The notes: generated from the letters alone by a model not told the origin. Shown: positions 32,277-40,879, counted from the first letter of the stretch. The stretch: DNA of 64,000 bases from Dehalococcoidia bacterium (GCA_026421215.1 JAPKBN010000002.1:86841-150840); one strand, 5' to 3'. Translations and numbers: made by a program.

Positions 32277-34559
32277 ATGACAACAGAAACCACCAAAGGC
32301 AAGTACAACGTAATCGGTACCCGTCCGATCCGTCACGACGGATACGACAAGGTCACCGGTAGGGCGATTTACGGAGCTGACATCAAGCTCCCCGCTCTCC
32401 TGCAAGGCGCGGTTCTCCGGAGCCCGCATGCACATGCCCGCATCAAGTCGATAGACACCTCTGCCGCGAAAGCGTTGCCGGGCGTGAGTGCCGTGATCAC
32501 GAGCGCTGATTTTCCGGGAGCACACGACACCCTCATCGATCTCGGTGAAGGCGCCATCAACTTTCGATATGCATCTAACAATGTGATGGCGGGAGACAAG
32601 GTCCTGTACAAGGGGCATCCCGTTGCCGCCGTCGCTGCGCTGGATAAAAATACCGCTCTTGAAGCGGCGGCCCTGATCAAGGTGGACTACGAAGTCCTTA
32701 AGCCTGTCTCAACGGTCATGGAAGCCCTGAAGCCGGGCGCGCCGATCGTGCTGGAGGACCTGGAAGGCCAGGACCTCGGTGAGAAGATCGACGGTCAGAC
32801 CAACCAGGCGAACCATATCCGCCACGAATTCGGTGATGTCGAAAAGGGATTTGCCGAGGCGGACATCGTCATCGAGCATGAGTTCGACACTGCGATGGTT
32901 CACCAAGGCTACATAGAGCCACATAACGCTACCGCCACGTGGGACGAAGAGGGTCGGGTCACGATTTGGACGAGCACGCAGGGATCATTCCCGACACGCC
33001 GCCAGACTGCCGGGATTCTTCGACTGCCCGACTCCTCAGTGAAAGTAATTCCGCTGGAGATTGGCGGCGGCTTTGGGGGTAAAATTCCAAGTTACCTCGA
33101 ACCTGTTGCAGCGATTCTCTCCAGGGAGACAGGACGCCCGGTCAAGTTGCTCATGGAACGGACATCCGTGTTCGAGTCCACAGGCCCGACGCCGGGTACC
33201 TGGATGAGCGCCAAGGTTGGCGTGAAGAACGACGGCACAATCACGGCCGCGACTGCGGACCTTCGGTTTGACGCCGGCGCGTACCCGGGATCCCCGGTTG
33301 GCGCAGGGATGATGTGTGTTTTTTCCTGCTACGACATTCCGAACACACGGATCGACGGATACGACGTCGTTGTAAACAAGCCCAAGACGGCCGCTTACCG
33401 GGCTCCTGGCGCAACGCAGGCTGCGTACGCGATGGAGACGGTGGTCGACGAGATCTGCCAGAAGCTTGGCATGGACCCGCTCGAGTTCCGGATTAAGAAC
33501 GCAGCGAAAGAAGGTACGCGCAGGGCTGACGGGCCGATCCACCCGATCATCGGGGCGGTCGAAACCCATGAAGCTGCGAAGGCCTCTGATCACTGGAACA
33601 CCCCGCTTGAGAAAAACGGCTCGGATGGCAAACTTCGCGGTCGTGGAGTTGCATCGGGTTACTGGTTCAACATCGGCTTGAAGTCTGCCGTGACGATCTC
33701 CGTAAACGAAGATGGAACCGTCGCACTGACAGAAGGCTCAACTGACATTGGCGGTTCGCGCGCATCCATCGCAATGATGGCGGCGGAAGTGCTCGGGATT
33801 CCTGCCGAGGAGGTACGCCCGCATGTCGCCGACTCGGAAGGGATTGGATACACGGACGTCACCGGTGGAAGCCGCACAACGTACGCAACCGGCTACGCTG
33901 CACACGATGCGGCGCAGGATGTTGTCGTACAGCTCCGTGAGCGTGCGGCCAAGCTCTGGGATGTGGAAGTCGACGAGATCGAGTTTGCCAACGGCAGCTA
34001 CCAGTCGAAGTCTGACCCTGAGCTGCGCCTCTCTCACAAAGAGCTGGCAAGCAAACTGGGCTCGACCGGCGGACCGGTGATTGGTAGCGCTTCGGTAGAC
34101 CCTGAGGGGGCCGGTGGAGCCTACTCAACACAAATCTGCGACATCGAGATAGACCCGGAGACCGGGAAGACGGACGTGATCCGCTACACCATTGTCCAGG
34201 ACGTTGGAACGGCCATTCACCCGTCTTACGTTGAAGGCCAGATGCAGGGCGCGGTCGCGCAGTGCATCGGATGGGCGTTGAATGAGGAGTATTTCCTCAA
34301 CGACGACGGCGCAATGGTCAACTCCAGCTTTCTGGACTACAGGATGCCGACCTCCCTGGACCTGCCGGAAATCGAGACGATAATCGTCGAGGTTCCGAAC
34401 CCGGGGCACCCGTTTGGTGTCCGCGGAGTCGGTGAAGTTCCGATCGTCCCGGGGGTGGCAACGGTCGCTAACGCGATCCACGACGCGCTGGGCATTCGGC
34501 TCCGGACGACCCCGATGAATGCAGGAAGCATTCTCGCCGCTCTAAAAGCGAAGAAATAA
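32277..34559 (+). CDS. Molybdenum hydroxylase large subunit (xanthine oxidase family)
   Basis: Catalytic molybdopterin subunit, 760 aa. The N-terminal aldehyde oxidase/xanthine dehydrogenase a/b hammerhead domain contains VTGRAIYGADI. Cofactor-contact motifs include IGGGFGGK and AYRAPGATQAAYAME. The catalytic base is E720 in GVRGVGEVPIVPG. The loop AYRAPG differs from the cysteine-containing AYRCSFR of true form I CO dehydrogenase, so the substrate is more likely an aldehyde or N-heterocycle (inference). The start ATG 32277 follows GGGAGG. A strong terminator lies 40 bp downstream, closing a three-gene operon. Confidence 0.93.
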   Translation: MTTETTKGKYNVIGTRPIRHDGYDKVTGRAIYGADIKLPALLQGAVLRSPHAHARIKSIDTSAAKALPGVSAVITSADFPGAHDTLIDLGEGAINFRYASNNVMAGDKVLYKGHPVAAVAALDKNTALEAAALIKVDYEVLKPVSTVMEALKPGAPIVLEDLEGQDLGEKIDGQTNQANHIRHEFGDVEKGFAEADIVIEHEFDTAMVHQGYIEPHNATATWDEEGRVTIWTSTQGSFPTRRQTAGILRLPDSSVKVIPLEIGGGFGGKIPSYLEPVAAILSRETGRPVKLLMERTSVFESTGPTPGTWMSAKVGVKNDGTITAATADLRFDAGAYPGSPVGAGMMCVFSCYDIPNTRIDGYDVVVNKPKTAAYRAPGATQAAYAMETVVDEICQKLGMDPLEFRIKNAAKEGTRRADGPIHPIIGAVETHEAAKASDHWNTPLEKNGSDGKLRGRGVASGYWFNIGLKSAVTISVNEDGTVALTEGSTDIGGSRASIAMMAAEVLGIPAEEVRPHVADSEGIGYTDVTGGSRTTYATGYAAHDAAQDVVVQLRERAAKLWDVEVDEIEFANGSYQSKSDPELRLSHKELASKLGSTGGPVIGSASVDPEGAGGAYSTQICDIEIDPETGKTDVIRYTIVQDVGTAIHPSYVEGQMQGAVAQCIGWALNEEYFLNDDGAMVNSSFLDYRMPTSLDLPEIETIIVEVPNPGHPFGVRGVGEVPIVPGVATVANAIHDALGIRLRTTPMNAGSILAALKAKK

Positions 34560-34598
34560 AGTCATCGTTTAGGTCTAAGTACCGATAACAAAGACATG

Positions 34599-34636
34599 AG
34601 AGGCGGTCCGTTGATCCGGGCCGCCTCTTTTTATTT
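34599..34636 (+). terminator. Intrinsic terminator of the Mo hydroxylase operon
   Basis: The stem AGAGGCGGTCC (34599-34609) pairs with GGGCCGCCTCT (34618-34628) over 11 bp with one G-T pair and an 8-nt loop. It is followed by TTTTATTT, a classic rho-independent terminator on the + strand. Confidence 0.9.
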
Positions 34637-34743
34637 CAGTCGTTACTCGTGTCCCGCTGGGCTATGATCTTGTCGATCCCCGAAGGATTGGGCTGAGACA
34701 GGTACAGAACAGAGGGCTCTATGAATCACAAGGAAGAGATTTG

Positions 34744-35010
34744 ATGGCCCTCGTTTTCATTCCGCATGCGATGCGAAAACTGACAAACGGTCAACTGGAA
34801 ACGCAGATTCCGGGTAAGAATCTACGTGAGGTGATTGAAAATCTCGAGAAAGAGTTTCCAGGCGCTGCTGAATACCTTTTGCAGGACGGAAACCTTAAAC
34901 CGGGAATAGCTGCCGTGGTCGGCGAACAGACGACCCGCCAGGGCCTGCTCCACAAGATTGATGACGACAATACAGAGGTCCACTTCCTCCCGGCGATCGC
35001 AGGCGGCTAG
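34744..35010 (+). CDS. MoaD/ThiS-family sulfur carrier protein
   Basis: Small ubiquitin-fold protein, 88 aa from ATG 34744 (AAGGAAGAG upstream). It ends in the diagnostic HFLPAIAGG, whose terminal Gly-Gly is thiocarboxylated by an E1-like enzyme. Residues NLREVIENLEKEFPGAAEYL fit the MoaD fold. The best guess is the small subunit of molybdopterin synthase, supported by the molybdenum hydroxylase 185 bp upstream, but no moaE, moaA or moaC is adjacent. A sulfur carrier for thiamine, cysteine or thio-metabolite synthesis is the alternative. Confidence 0.85.
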   Translation: MALVFIPHAMRKLTNGQLETQIPGKNLREVIENLEKEFPGAAEYLLQDGNLKPGIAAVVGEQTTRQGLLHKIDDDNTEVHFLPAIAGG

Positions 35011-35228
35011 CTATGCGTGAGTGGATTGGGGTTACGGGCCGTTCTCAACACCCACGATCACTCACGCAGATGGCTTGGTAAACTGGGCACTCCTTACTAA
35101 TTTGATGTTTCTGGTTTAATCGTGCAAGTCGATTGAACCAGATAAATGAATGATGACTATATCCTACATAAATGAACAATAACCATCTGATGGATTCTTA
35201 CAGAACGAGAGGGTTGCTGAAATTAATG
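35011..35228. other. AT-rich gap with two long inverted repeats
   Basis: Part of a 317-bp gap before folE. Repeat one pairs GCGTGAGTG (35015-35023) with CACTCACGC (35059-35067), starting 4 bp after the upstream gene. Repeat two is a 13-bp stem, 35110-35122 with 35130-35142 (TCTGGTTTAATCG/CGATTGAACCAGA, one G-T pair, 7-nt loop). Neither has a T-run. From about 35090 on the sequence is visibly AT-rich compared with its surroundings and carries ATAAATGAA twice (35143, 35170 region). Confidence 0.5.
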
Positions 35229-35257
35229 TTGACAATAGACAACAATTATTTAACAAT
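35229..35257 (+). promoter_or_regulatory. Sigma70-type promoter of folE operon
   Basis: A perfect -35, TTGACA (35229-35234), lies 17 bp before AACAAT (35252-35257, four of six). Transcription would begin near 35264, about 64 nt before the folE ATG. The ribosome-binding site GGGAGGG follows near 35312. Confidence 0.6.
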
Positions 35258-35327
35258 GATGGCTATGTTCACCAACGACTAACCACCGGTCGTAAGCCGT
35301 TGATGCAGCGACAGGGAGGGAACTTGC

Positions 35328-35993
35328 ATGATCGAAGAACAACCCGTAATGGCACCGGACGGGCTCAGGATGGCCCCGGCTCAACTCGAGTTCGAGGACG
35401 GACCTGTCCTCAACGCAGAGTTTAAAAATCTAGTGGCCGGTGCGATCAGCACCATTCTTGAAGCCGTAGGTGAGGATCCTACCCGGAGCGGTATCGCCGA
35501 TACTCCGTCACGCGTCGCTCGTATGTATGACGAACTGTTATCCGGCTACAAGACCGATCCCGTGGAGTTGCTGAACAACGCCCTGTTCGATGTCGAGTAC
35601 GACGAGATGGTGGTTGTGAAAGATATCGATTTCTACAGCATGTGTGAACATCACATGCTTCCCTTCTATGGACACGCCTCTGTGGGCTACATTCCTGAAG
35701 ATAAAGTGATCGGCCTTTCCAAAATCCCCCGTATCGTGGATATGTTTGCTCGTCGGTTGCAAGTCCAGGAGCGAATGACGCAGCAGATCGCCACTTTCCT
35801 AGAGGAACTGATCAGGCCCCGTGGCGTCGCCGTCGTCGTTGAGGCCAGCCACCTGTGCGCGGCCATGCGCGGCGTCAAAAAGCAGCGTACGCGCATGTTG
35901 ACCAGCGCCATGCTGGGAGCGTTTAGGGACAACCCGTCCACCCGGGCCGAGTTCATGATGCACATCCGCGCCGGCTCCGATCCCAAGATGTGA
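35328..35993 (+). CDS. folE: GTP cyclohydrolase I
   Basis: Converts GTP to 7,8-dihydroneopterin triphosphate, the first step of folate and other pterin pathways. 221 aa. Zinc ligands are C106 and H109 ([10 protein letters not shown]) and C177 ([10 protein letters not shown]); H108 and H115 are in the active-site region. [20 protein letters not shown] and ERMTQQIA are the other family signatures. A 30-residue N-terminal part before the core is less conserved. It heads a cluster with two SDRs and folB on the same strand, so dihydroneopterin is probably processed by its neighbours. Confidence 0.97.
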   Translation: MIEEQPVMAPDGLRMAPAQLEFEDGPVLNAEFKNLVAGAISTILEAVGEDPTRSGIADTPSRVARMYDELLSGYKTDPVELLNNALFDVEYDEMVVVKDIDFYSMCEHHMLPFYGHASVGYIPEDKVIGLSKIPRIVDMFARRLQVQERMTQQIATFLEELIRPRGVAVVVEASHLCAAMRGVKKQRTRMLTSAMLGAFRDNPSTRAEFMMHIRAGSDPKM

Positions 35994-36033
35994 TGGGACG
36001 TACAAGGAATACAGCTGCGGTACAGCTCAACGG

Positions 36034-36774
36034 ATGAACGCACAAAACAAAGTCGCCCTCGTTACCGGAGCCGGGGTACGCGTCGGGAAGGTCATTGCAC
36101 GCCGACTGGCTAACTCGGGCGCTCGTGTAGCGGTCCACTACCGAAACTCGGAGATAGAGGCCCGGGAGTTTGTCGACGAAATTGTTTCCGGCGGTGGTCA
36201 GGCCGACATGTTCCAGGCTGAGCTTAGCGATCGTTCCCAGGCGGAATCTCTGGTCCCGGCCGTGGTCGAACGATTCGGCTCGCTGGATATCTTGATCAAC
36301 AGCGCTTCTGTATTTCAGGATCGCTGGCTTGACGAGACGGACGACGCCAACTGGGACATGAATTTCGCCGTGAACGTAACCGCTCCATTCCTCCTGTCAC
36401 GGTCGATGGCAAAGTATTTGGATGGCAATCCCGGGAAGATCGTTAACCTCACTGACTGGAATACCACGCGTCCCAAGCGCTTTGCGTACGGCGTTAGCAA
36501 GGCGGCACTGGGTGGGCTGACGCGCTCACTCGCTGCGGCGCTTGCGCCATCAATTCAGGTCAACGAACTGGGGCTGGGGGCGATATTACTGCCGGTCACC
36601 GCCGCGCCCGATGAAGATGCTGAATTATTCGAGAAGCTGGCCTCCCGTACGCCCCTCGGCCGACTCGGGACTCCCGAAGAGGTGGCACAGGTCGTTATGA
36701 CCCTGATTGAAAACGACTACATAACCGGTGAGACGATCTACGTGGACGGCGGCCAGAGGCTGTCTCGAGCATGA
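36034..36774 (+). CDS. SDR oxidoreductase, pteridine-reductase-like
   Basis: NAD(P)H-dependent short-chain dehydrogenase, 246 aa. The cofactor motif TGAGVRVGKVIA (residues 11-22) with following R and HYRNS resembles the TGxxxRxG / H-Y-x-x-S pattern of pteridine reductases (PTR1, FolM). The active site is D141, Y152 and K156 in NLTDWNTTRPKRFAYGVSKAA. An Asp in place of the usual Ser is a PTR1 feature. Its place between folE and folB supports reduction of dihydropterin or dihydrofolate. A fabG-like role cannot be excluded from sequence alone. It starts 40 bp after folE. Confidence 0.82.
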   Translation: MNAQNKVALVTGAGVRVGKVIARRLANSGARVAVHYRNSEIEAREFVDEIVSGGGQADMFQAELSDRSQAESLVPAVVERFGSLDILINSASVFQDRWLDETDDANWDMNFAVNVTAPFLLSRSMAKYLDGNPGKIVNLTDWNTTRPKRFAYGVSKAALGGLTRSLAAALAPSIQVNELGLGAILLPVTAAPDEDAELFEKLASRTPLGRLGTPEEVAQVVMTLIENDYITGETIYVDGGQRLSRA

Positions 36775-36790
36775 TCTATCGGAGATCCAC

Positions 36791-37465
36791 ATGACACATG
36801 ATCCCAGCACAAAGGTTGCATTGATTACCGGCGCGACGGGTGGACTCGGATCGGCGATCGTGCCGGCATTTGGATCGGCCGGTTACAGCGTTGTTAGTTG
36901 CGATGCTGCGCATCCTCATGTGGCTCGGCAGTTCGACGTGACAGACCCGGCCGCAGTGGAAGCTGCTGTTAGTCACATCCTGACCGATTTCGGGCGGATT
37001 GACGTACTGGTTAACCTGGTTGGTGCGTGGCGGCCGCAGGATCCAATCTCCGAGATTACCGACGAAGATTGGGACGGGCTTTTCAAGATCAATTTCAAAT
37101 CTGTACTGGTCATGTCACGCGCCGTCCTCCCGCACATGATTGAACGGGGTAGTGGGTGCATCATCAACATCGGGGCCAAACAGGGCGAACGTGGCGCGGG
37201 CGGGAACGGCCCCTATTCGGTGGCGAAGGCAGGCGTGCTGGCGCTAACGGAGGTCATGGCGGACGAGACACGAAATTCTGGGATTACCGTTAACGCCGTG
37301 GTGCCCTCTGTGATCGACACACCTGGAAACCGCGCCAGCATGCCCGATGCAGATTTTGATGTGTGGGTCCCCCCGGCGCAGATCGCAGCGACCATGGTGT
37401 TCCTCGCAAGCAACGAGGCGGCGAGTATCTCGGGAGACCGTATCCACGTGTTCAACAAGTCATGA
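36791..37465 (+). CDS. SDR oxidoreductase, short form
   Basis: Short-chain dehydrogenase, 224 aa from ATG 36791 (GGAG upstream); the frame is open further 5' but overlaps the previous gene. The Rossmann motif is TGATGGLG (residues 13-20), with Asn101 in KINFKS. Y142 and K146 (PYSVAKAG) are present. The position normally held by the catalytic Ser reads IINIGAKQGERG, with no Ser in the expected strand. Only about one short helix follows the second nucleotide-binding half, so it is shorter than typical SDRs. The last bases overlap folB (ATGA). A role in pterin metabolism is suggested by location only. Confidence 0.8.
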   Translation: MTHDPSTKVALITGATGGLGSAIVPAFGSAGYSVVSCDAAHPHVARQFDVTDPAAVEAAVSHILTDFGRIDVLVNLVGAWRPQDPISEITDEDWDGLFKINFKSVLVMSRAVLPHMIERGSGCIINIGAKQGERGAGGNGPYSVAKAGVLALTEVMADETRNSGITVNAVVPSVIDTPGNRASMPDADFDVWVPPAQIAATMVFLASNEAASISGDRIHVFNKS

Positions 37466-37815
37466 CGACGGATCGCATCCACATCACCGGGTTGCGCGTC
37501 GAGTGCATCGTCGGCATTAACGACTGGGAACGCGTCACAAAACAGGAGGTGGTCATCGATATCACCCTGCACGCCGACCTCACCAAACCCGGCGAATCAG
37601 ACGATATCAAAGACACCATCAACTACCGTGACATCAGCAAGGCTGTACAGGCACATGTCGAGGCGTCGTCATACGGACTGTTAGAGGCCATGGCACGAAA
37701 GGTCGCAACGATATGCCTTGAGCCCGAGGCTGTAATCCGGGCTGACGTGAGCGTTCAAAAACCTGGAGCGCTTCGTGGTGCGGACTCAGTTGGAGTGCAG
37801 ATCAGCCGTTCGTGA
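37462..37815 (+). CDS. folB: Dihydroneopterin aldolase
   Basis: Cleaves 7,8-dihydroneopterin to 6-hydroxymethyl-dihydropterin and glycolaldehyde. 117 aa from ATG 37462, overlapping the SDR stop by 4 bp; the longer open frame back to 37363 is in the SDR. Catalytic and substrate residues match the family: E23 (GINDWERVTKQ), Y55 (INYRDISKAV) and K100 (VQKPGALRGADSV). folK and folP are not in the window. The cluster folE-SDR-SDR-folB makes up the front part of folate synthesis. Confidence 0.95.
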   Translation: MTTDRIHITGLRVECIVGINDWERVTKQEVVIDITLHADLTKPGESDDIKDTINYRDISKAVQAHVEASSYGLLEAMARKVATICLEPEAVIRADVSVQKPGALRGADSVGVQISRS

Positions 37816-37878
37816 AAATCACAGCAGTTACATCTGGTACGAATGCGGTCGCTAGAGGGCTCTATCTACCCGCCCGTG

Positions 37879-38487
37879 TCACCCACTCTGGGCGCCCGGT
37901 CCCGGCGGATCGATCTCCAGCCCTCCACGTAACCCCGGCATGGCCCATGCTGCGTCGGGATCGTCAGTTTCGACCTGCGCTACCAATTTGATGAAACCCT
38001 GGAGTCGGTTGTACTCACCCCTAACATCCGCGCTGGGATGCTTCCAGTCATACATGTAACGCACCGACCGCACCCTCGCCTGCACCAGCTCCTTCGTGCA
38101 GTTAAAGCATGGGCGCAGTGTTGTGTACACGTCGGTCCCCTCTATTGGAGTGCCGAAACGGGCCGCTGATAGGATGGCGTTCTGCTCGGCGTGTACGCAA
38201 ATGCACAGGTCGTATGCCTCGCCCGAAGAGTATTTTGTGCCCCGGTTCTCGCAGCGCTGGCATCCTCCGTCTTCGCAGTTCGGGAGCCCCTGGGCTGTCC
38301 CGTTGTATCCGGTGGACACGATCCGGTCATCACGAACGATCACAGCGCCGACCTTGCTGCCAAGGCAGTTGGCGCGTGCCCGCACGGCAATGCCGATAGC
38401 CATGTAGTACTGGTCGCGATCGGGCCGGATATGAGGCGTTTCAGAGGCGATAATAGGATTCCCGGATACAGGCAGATAGCGGGCCAA
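37879..38487 (-). CDS. Zinc-dependent dCMP/deoxycytidylate deaminase (ComEB-like)
   Basis: Deaminates dCMP to dUMP, feeding thymidylate synthesis. 202 aa. The active site is H99-A-E101 (CVHAEQNAI) with C127 and C130 (RPCFNC). An extra cysteine cluster (C71, C76, C79, C95, C97; NCEDGGCQRCEN, DLCICVHAE) resembles the structural zinc site of dCMP deaminases. The start is TTG 38487. A promoter with -10 TAGAAT ends 10 nt upstream, so the mRNA would be nearly leaderless. About 30 C-terminal residues beyond the fold are Pro and Gly rich. Confidence 0.9.
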   Translation of the reverse strand: MARYLPVSGNPIIASETPHIRPDRDQYYMAIGIAVRARANCLGSKVGAVIVRDDRIVSTGYNGTAQGLPNCEDGGCQRCENRGTKYSSGEAYDLCICVHAEQNAILSAARFGTPIEGTDVYTTLRPCFNCTKELVQARVRSVRYMYDWKHPSADVRGEYNRLQGFIKLVAQVETDDPDAAWAMPGLRGGLEIDPPGPGAQSG

Positions 38488-38497
38488 ACAGGCTGCT

Positions 38498-38525
38498 ATT
38501 CTAGCTTCATTATTATGATCGTCAG
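38498..38525 (-). promoter_or_regulatory. Promoter of dCMP deaminase, short leader
   Basis: On the minus strand CTGACG (38520-38525) and TAGAAT (38498-38503, five of six) are 16 bp apart. The start codon TTG follows 10 nt after the -10, leaving only about 3-4 nt of leader. Confidence 0.4.
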
Positions 38526-38594
38526 CCCCAATGTCGCTTCATACGTGACCGCAAGTGACGAAAACGGCACGCGCATTAAGGCCAGGAAAACCAA

Positions 38595-39806
38595 TTGAGC
38601 GGTACCACTACCCGACCCACGCTACCCGACTCCCGCGGCCGATTTGGGGACTACGGCGGACGTTTCGTTCCTGAAACCCTGATGGCGGCGCTTGAAGAAC
38701 TTGAACTCGAATACAAGTCGGCACGCTCAGATCCGGCGTTTGTTGCAGAGTTAGACGATCTGCTCGCCAACTACGTTGGGCGCCCGTCACCTCTCTACTT
38801 CGCCTCCAATCTCACTCGGGAACTGGGCGGAGCGCAGATCTACATCAAGCGCGAAGACATCATCCACACCGGCGCACACAAGATCAATAACGCCGTCGGA
38901 CAGGCGCTCCTCGCCCGTCGGCTTGGCAAAAAGCGGATCATCGCTGAAACAGGTGCCGGGCAGCACGGTGTTGCCACGGCTACCGTTTGCGCCATGTTCG
39001 GGATGGAATGTGTCGTCTACATGGGTGAAGAGGACATACGCCGCCAGGCGCCTAACGTCCGGCGCATGGAGATACTCGGAGCGACAGTCGAGACAGTGAC
39101 CTCCGGTAGTCGAACGCTAAAAGACGCCATCAACGAGACGATACGGGACTGGGTTACGAACATCGAAACCAGCCATTACATCATTGGCAGCGTCGTCGGC
39201 CCGCACCCGTACCCGATGATCGTTCGAGACTTCCAGTCGGTAATCGGGAGAGAGTCCCGATCACAGATTCTTGAGACAACGGGGCGGCTTCCCGATTACG
39301 CAATCGCGTGCGTGGGAGGCGGCAGCAACGCCATCGGCCTGTTTAGCGGCTTTATTGACGACGACTCCGTGCGATTGATCGGCATTGAGGCAGCGGGGGC
39401 GGGCGTCGATACCGCCGAGCACGCCGCGACAATGACGAAGGGACGCCCGGGCGTGCTGCATGGCGCAATGTCATACCTGCTCCAGGACGAACACGGACAG
39501 GTTCAGGAAGCGCACAGCATCTCAGCAGGGCTGGACTACCCTGGCGTGGGACCCGAGCACAGCTACCTGCGGGACACCGAAAGGGCCCAGTACGTCGCCA
39601 TCACGGACTCTCAAGCCCTCGAAGGGTTCCAACTGTTGAGCCGGACAGAGGGAATTATCCCAGCCCTAGAGCCTTCACACGCACTTTCATATCTCTCTGA
39701 TTTCGCTCCCACGCTCGACCCGGATTCAATTGTTTTGTTGCTTCTTTCCGGGCGAGGAGACAAGGACCTAGATACGGTAATTGACGCTTTGGACAATGTG
39801 TCCTGA
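38595..39806 (+). CDS. trpB: Tryptophan synthase beta subunit, orphan
   Basis: PLP enzyme condensing indole and serine to tryptophan. 403 aa. PLP lysine K96 in HTGAHKINN; catalytic E118 in AETGAGQHG; the phosphate-binding loop is GGGSNAIG and the C-terminal serine site SGRGDKD. The sequence begins [20 protein letters not shown] as TrpB1-type proteins do, not the longer TrpB2. No trpA lies next to it (nuoA follows 177 bp later), so the alpha partner must be elsewhere or it acts alone. The start is TTG 38595 with AGGAAA upstream. Confidence 0.95.
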   Translation: MSGTTTRPTLPDSRGRFGDYGGRFVPETLMAALEELELEYKSARSDPAFVAELDDLLANYVGRPSPLYFASNLTRELGGAQIYIKREDIIHTGAHKINNAVGQALLARRLGKKRIIAETGAGQHGVATATVCAMFGMECVVYMGEEDIRRQAPNVRRMEILGATVETVTSGSRTLKDAINETIRDWVTNIETSHYIIGSVVGPHPYPMIVRDFQSVIGRESRSQILETTGRLPDYAIACVGGGSNAIGLFSGFIDDDSVRLIGIEAAGAGVDTAEHAATMTKGRPGVLHGAMSYLLQDEHGQVQEAHSISAGLDYPGVGPEHSYLRDTERAQYVAITDSQALEGFQLLSRTEGIIPALEPSHALSYLSDFAPTLDPDSIVLLLLSGRGDKDLDTVIDALDNVS

Positions 39807-39983
39807 GGAAGGTCACAGGGTGAGCACATAGAATCTCGGGTCGAGAGTTCGTAAACATCGTTGAATGGCATTTAATTGAGTGCTAATCTCAACCTCGTAG
39901 ATAGACGAAATTCGTCGCTCTTTCGCGTGTAATCAAACAGATCAGCCGCGTGACGGAATGAATCAGAAACAGAGGGACCCTCT

Positions 39984-40352
39984 TTGACTGAAGGGTTAGG
40001 CGATAACTGGACGATCATCGCCATCGCCGGCGCTGTCGGAATGCTGGCGATCGGCATACTGTTTCTCGCCTCCTACATTTTCGCTCCAAAACGCAAGAGT
40101 GAACGGGGTCGAATTCCCTACGAGTGCGGAATTGAGGCGACGCCTTTCTCCTGGTCCCGCACGAACATTCGCTACTATGTTTTTGGCCTCGCCTTCCTCA
40201 TCTTTGACGTTGAGGCAGTTTTCTTGTTCCCGTGGGCCGTGGTCTTCCTAGAGGCCGCCGCCGCCGTTTTCTACGAGATGCTGATCTTTCTCGGCATTCT
40301 GATGTTCGGGTTGACTTACGCCTGGCGTAAGGGGGGGCTGAATTGGCGATAG
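39984..40352 (+). CDS. nuoA: NADH-quinone oxidoreductase subunit A
   Basis: Membrane subunit of complex I at the quinone-site interface. 122 aa, three transmembrane segments; the conserved loop between the first and second reads [20 protein letters not shown], followed by [20 protein letters not shown] with the conserved acidic pair. It starts at TTG 39984 with AGAGGG upstream and overlaps nuoB by 10 bp. First gene of an 11-gene nuo run. Confidence 0.96.
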   Translation: MTEGLGDNWTIIAIAGAVGMLAIGILFLASYIFAPKRKSERGRIPYECGIEATPFSWSRTNIRYYVFGLAFLIFDVEAVFLFPWAVVFLEAAAAVFYEMLIFLGILMFGLTYAWRKGGLNWR

Positions 40353-40879
40353 AGGGCATGGAAATAATCGAGGGCAAGGGCAACACCCCGGCGCAGAGCC
40401 CGTTTCAGCGGTCTGCTGTCCCGGGAGTGATCACCGCCAACGCCGACCAGCTTGTGGCGATGGCCCGTGAATCGTCACTGTGGCCGCTGACTTTTGGACT
40501 TGCATGCTGCGCGATCGAGATGATCTCGGTGTACATGCCGCACCACGATGCAGACCGTTTTGGCATCGTGACATGGCCGTCTCCAAGACAGTCAGATGTG
40601 ATGATTGTGGCGGGCACCGTTGTAAAGAAGATGGCAGAGCCTATCAAGCTACTGTACGAACAGATGCCGGACCCAAAATGGGTGATCGCCATGGGCAGTT
40701 GTGCCACAAACGGCGGCCCGTACTACCGCTCTTACTCCGTGGTCATGGGCGTCGATCACCTGATTCCCGTGGATATATACGTTCCGGGATGTCCGCCGCG
40801 CCCTGAGGCGCTTATGGACGCCTTTCTGAAACTCCAGGACAAGATCAAGTCGGACGCTCGAGAAGGTAAAGTCGGTTGA
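40343..40879 (+). CDS. nuoB: NADH-quinone oxidoreductase subunit B
   Basis: Peripheral-arm subunit carrying the terminal N2 4Fe-4S cluster next to quinone. 178 aa. Cluster ligands C55-C56 ([10 protein letters not shown]), C120 ([10 protein letters not shown]) and C150 ([10 protein letters not shown]) are all present. The start is TTG 40343 inside the nuoA 3' end, and the stop is shared with the nuoC start as TTGA, so translation is probably coupled. Confidence 0.97.
   Translation: MAIEGMEIIEGKGNTPAQSPFQRSAVPGVITANADQLVAMARESSLWPLTFGLACCAIEMISVYMPHHDADRFGIVTWPSPRQSDVMIVAGTVVKKMAEPIKLLYEQMPDPKWVIAMGSCATNGGPYYRSYSVVMGVDHLIPVDIYVPGCPPRPEALMDAFLKLQDKIKSDAREGKVG

Noticed and set aside
32277..34559. 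Form I carbon monoxide dehydrogenase CoxL
   Set aside because: The diagnostic Cys loop AYRCSFR is replaced by AYRAPG.
34599..34636. Regulatory leader for the MoaD-like gene
   Set aside because: The hairpin with its T-run and position after the Mo hydroxylase fit a normal terminator.
39878..39886. GAGTGCTAA, matching half of a CIRCE heat-shock operator
   Set aside because: The partner TTAGCACTC is absent at the proper spacing; a single 9-mer match is expected by chance in a window of this size.
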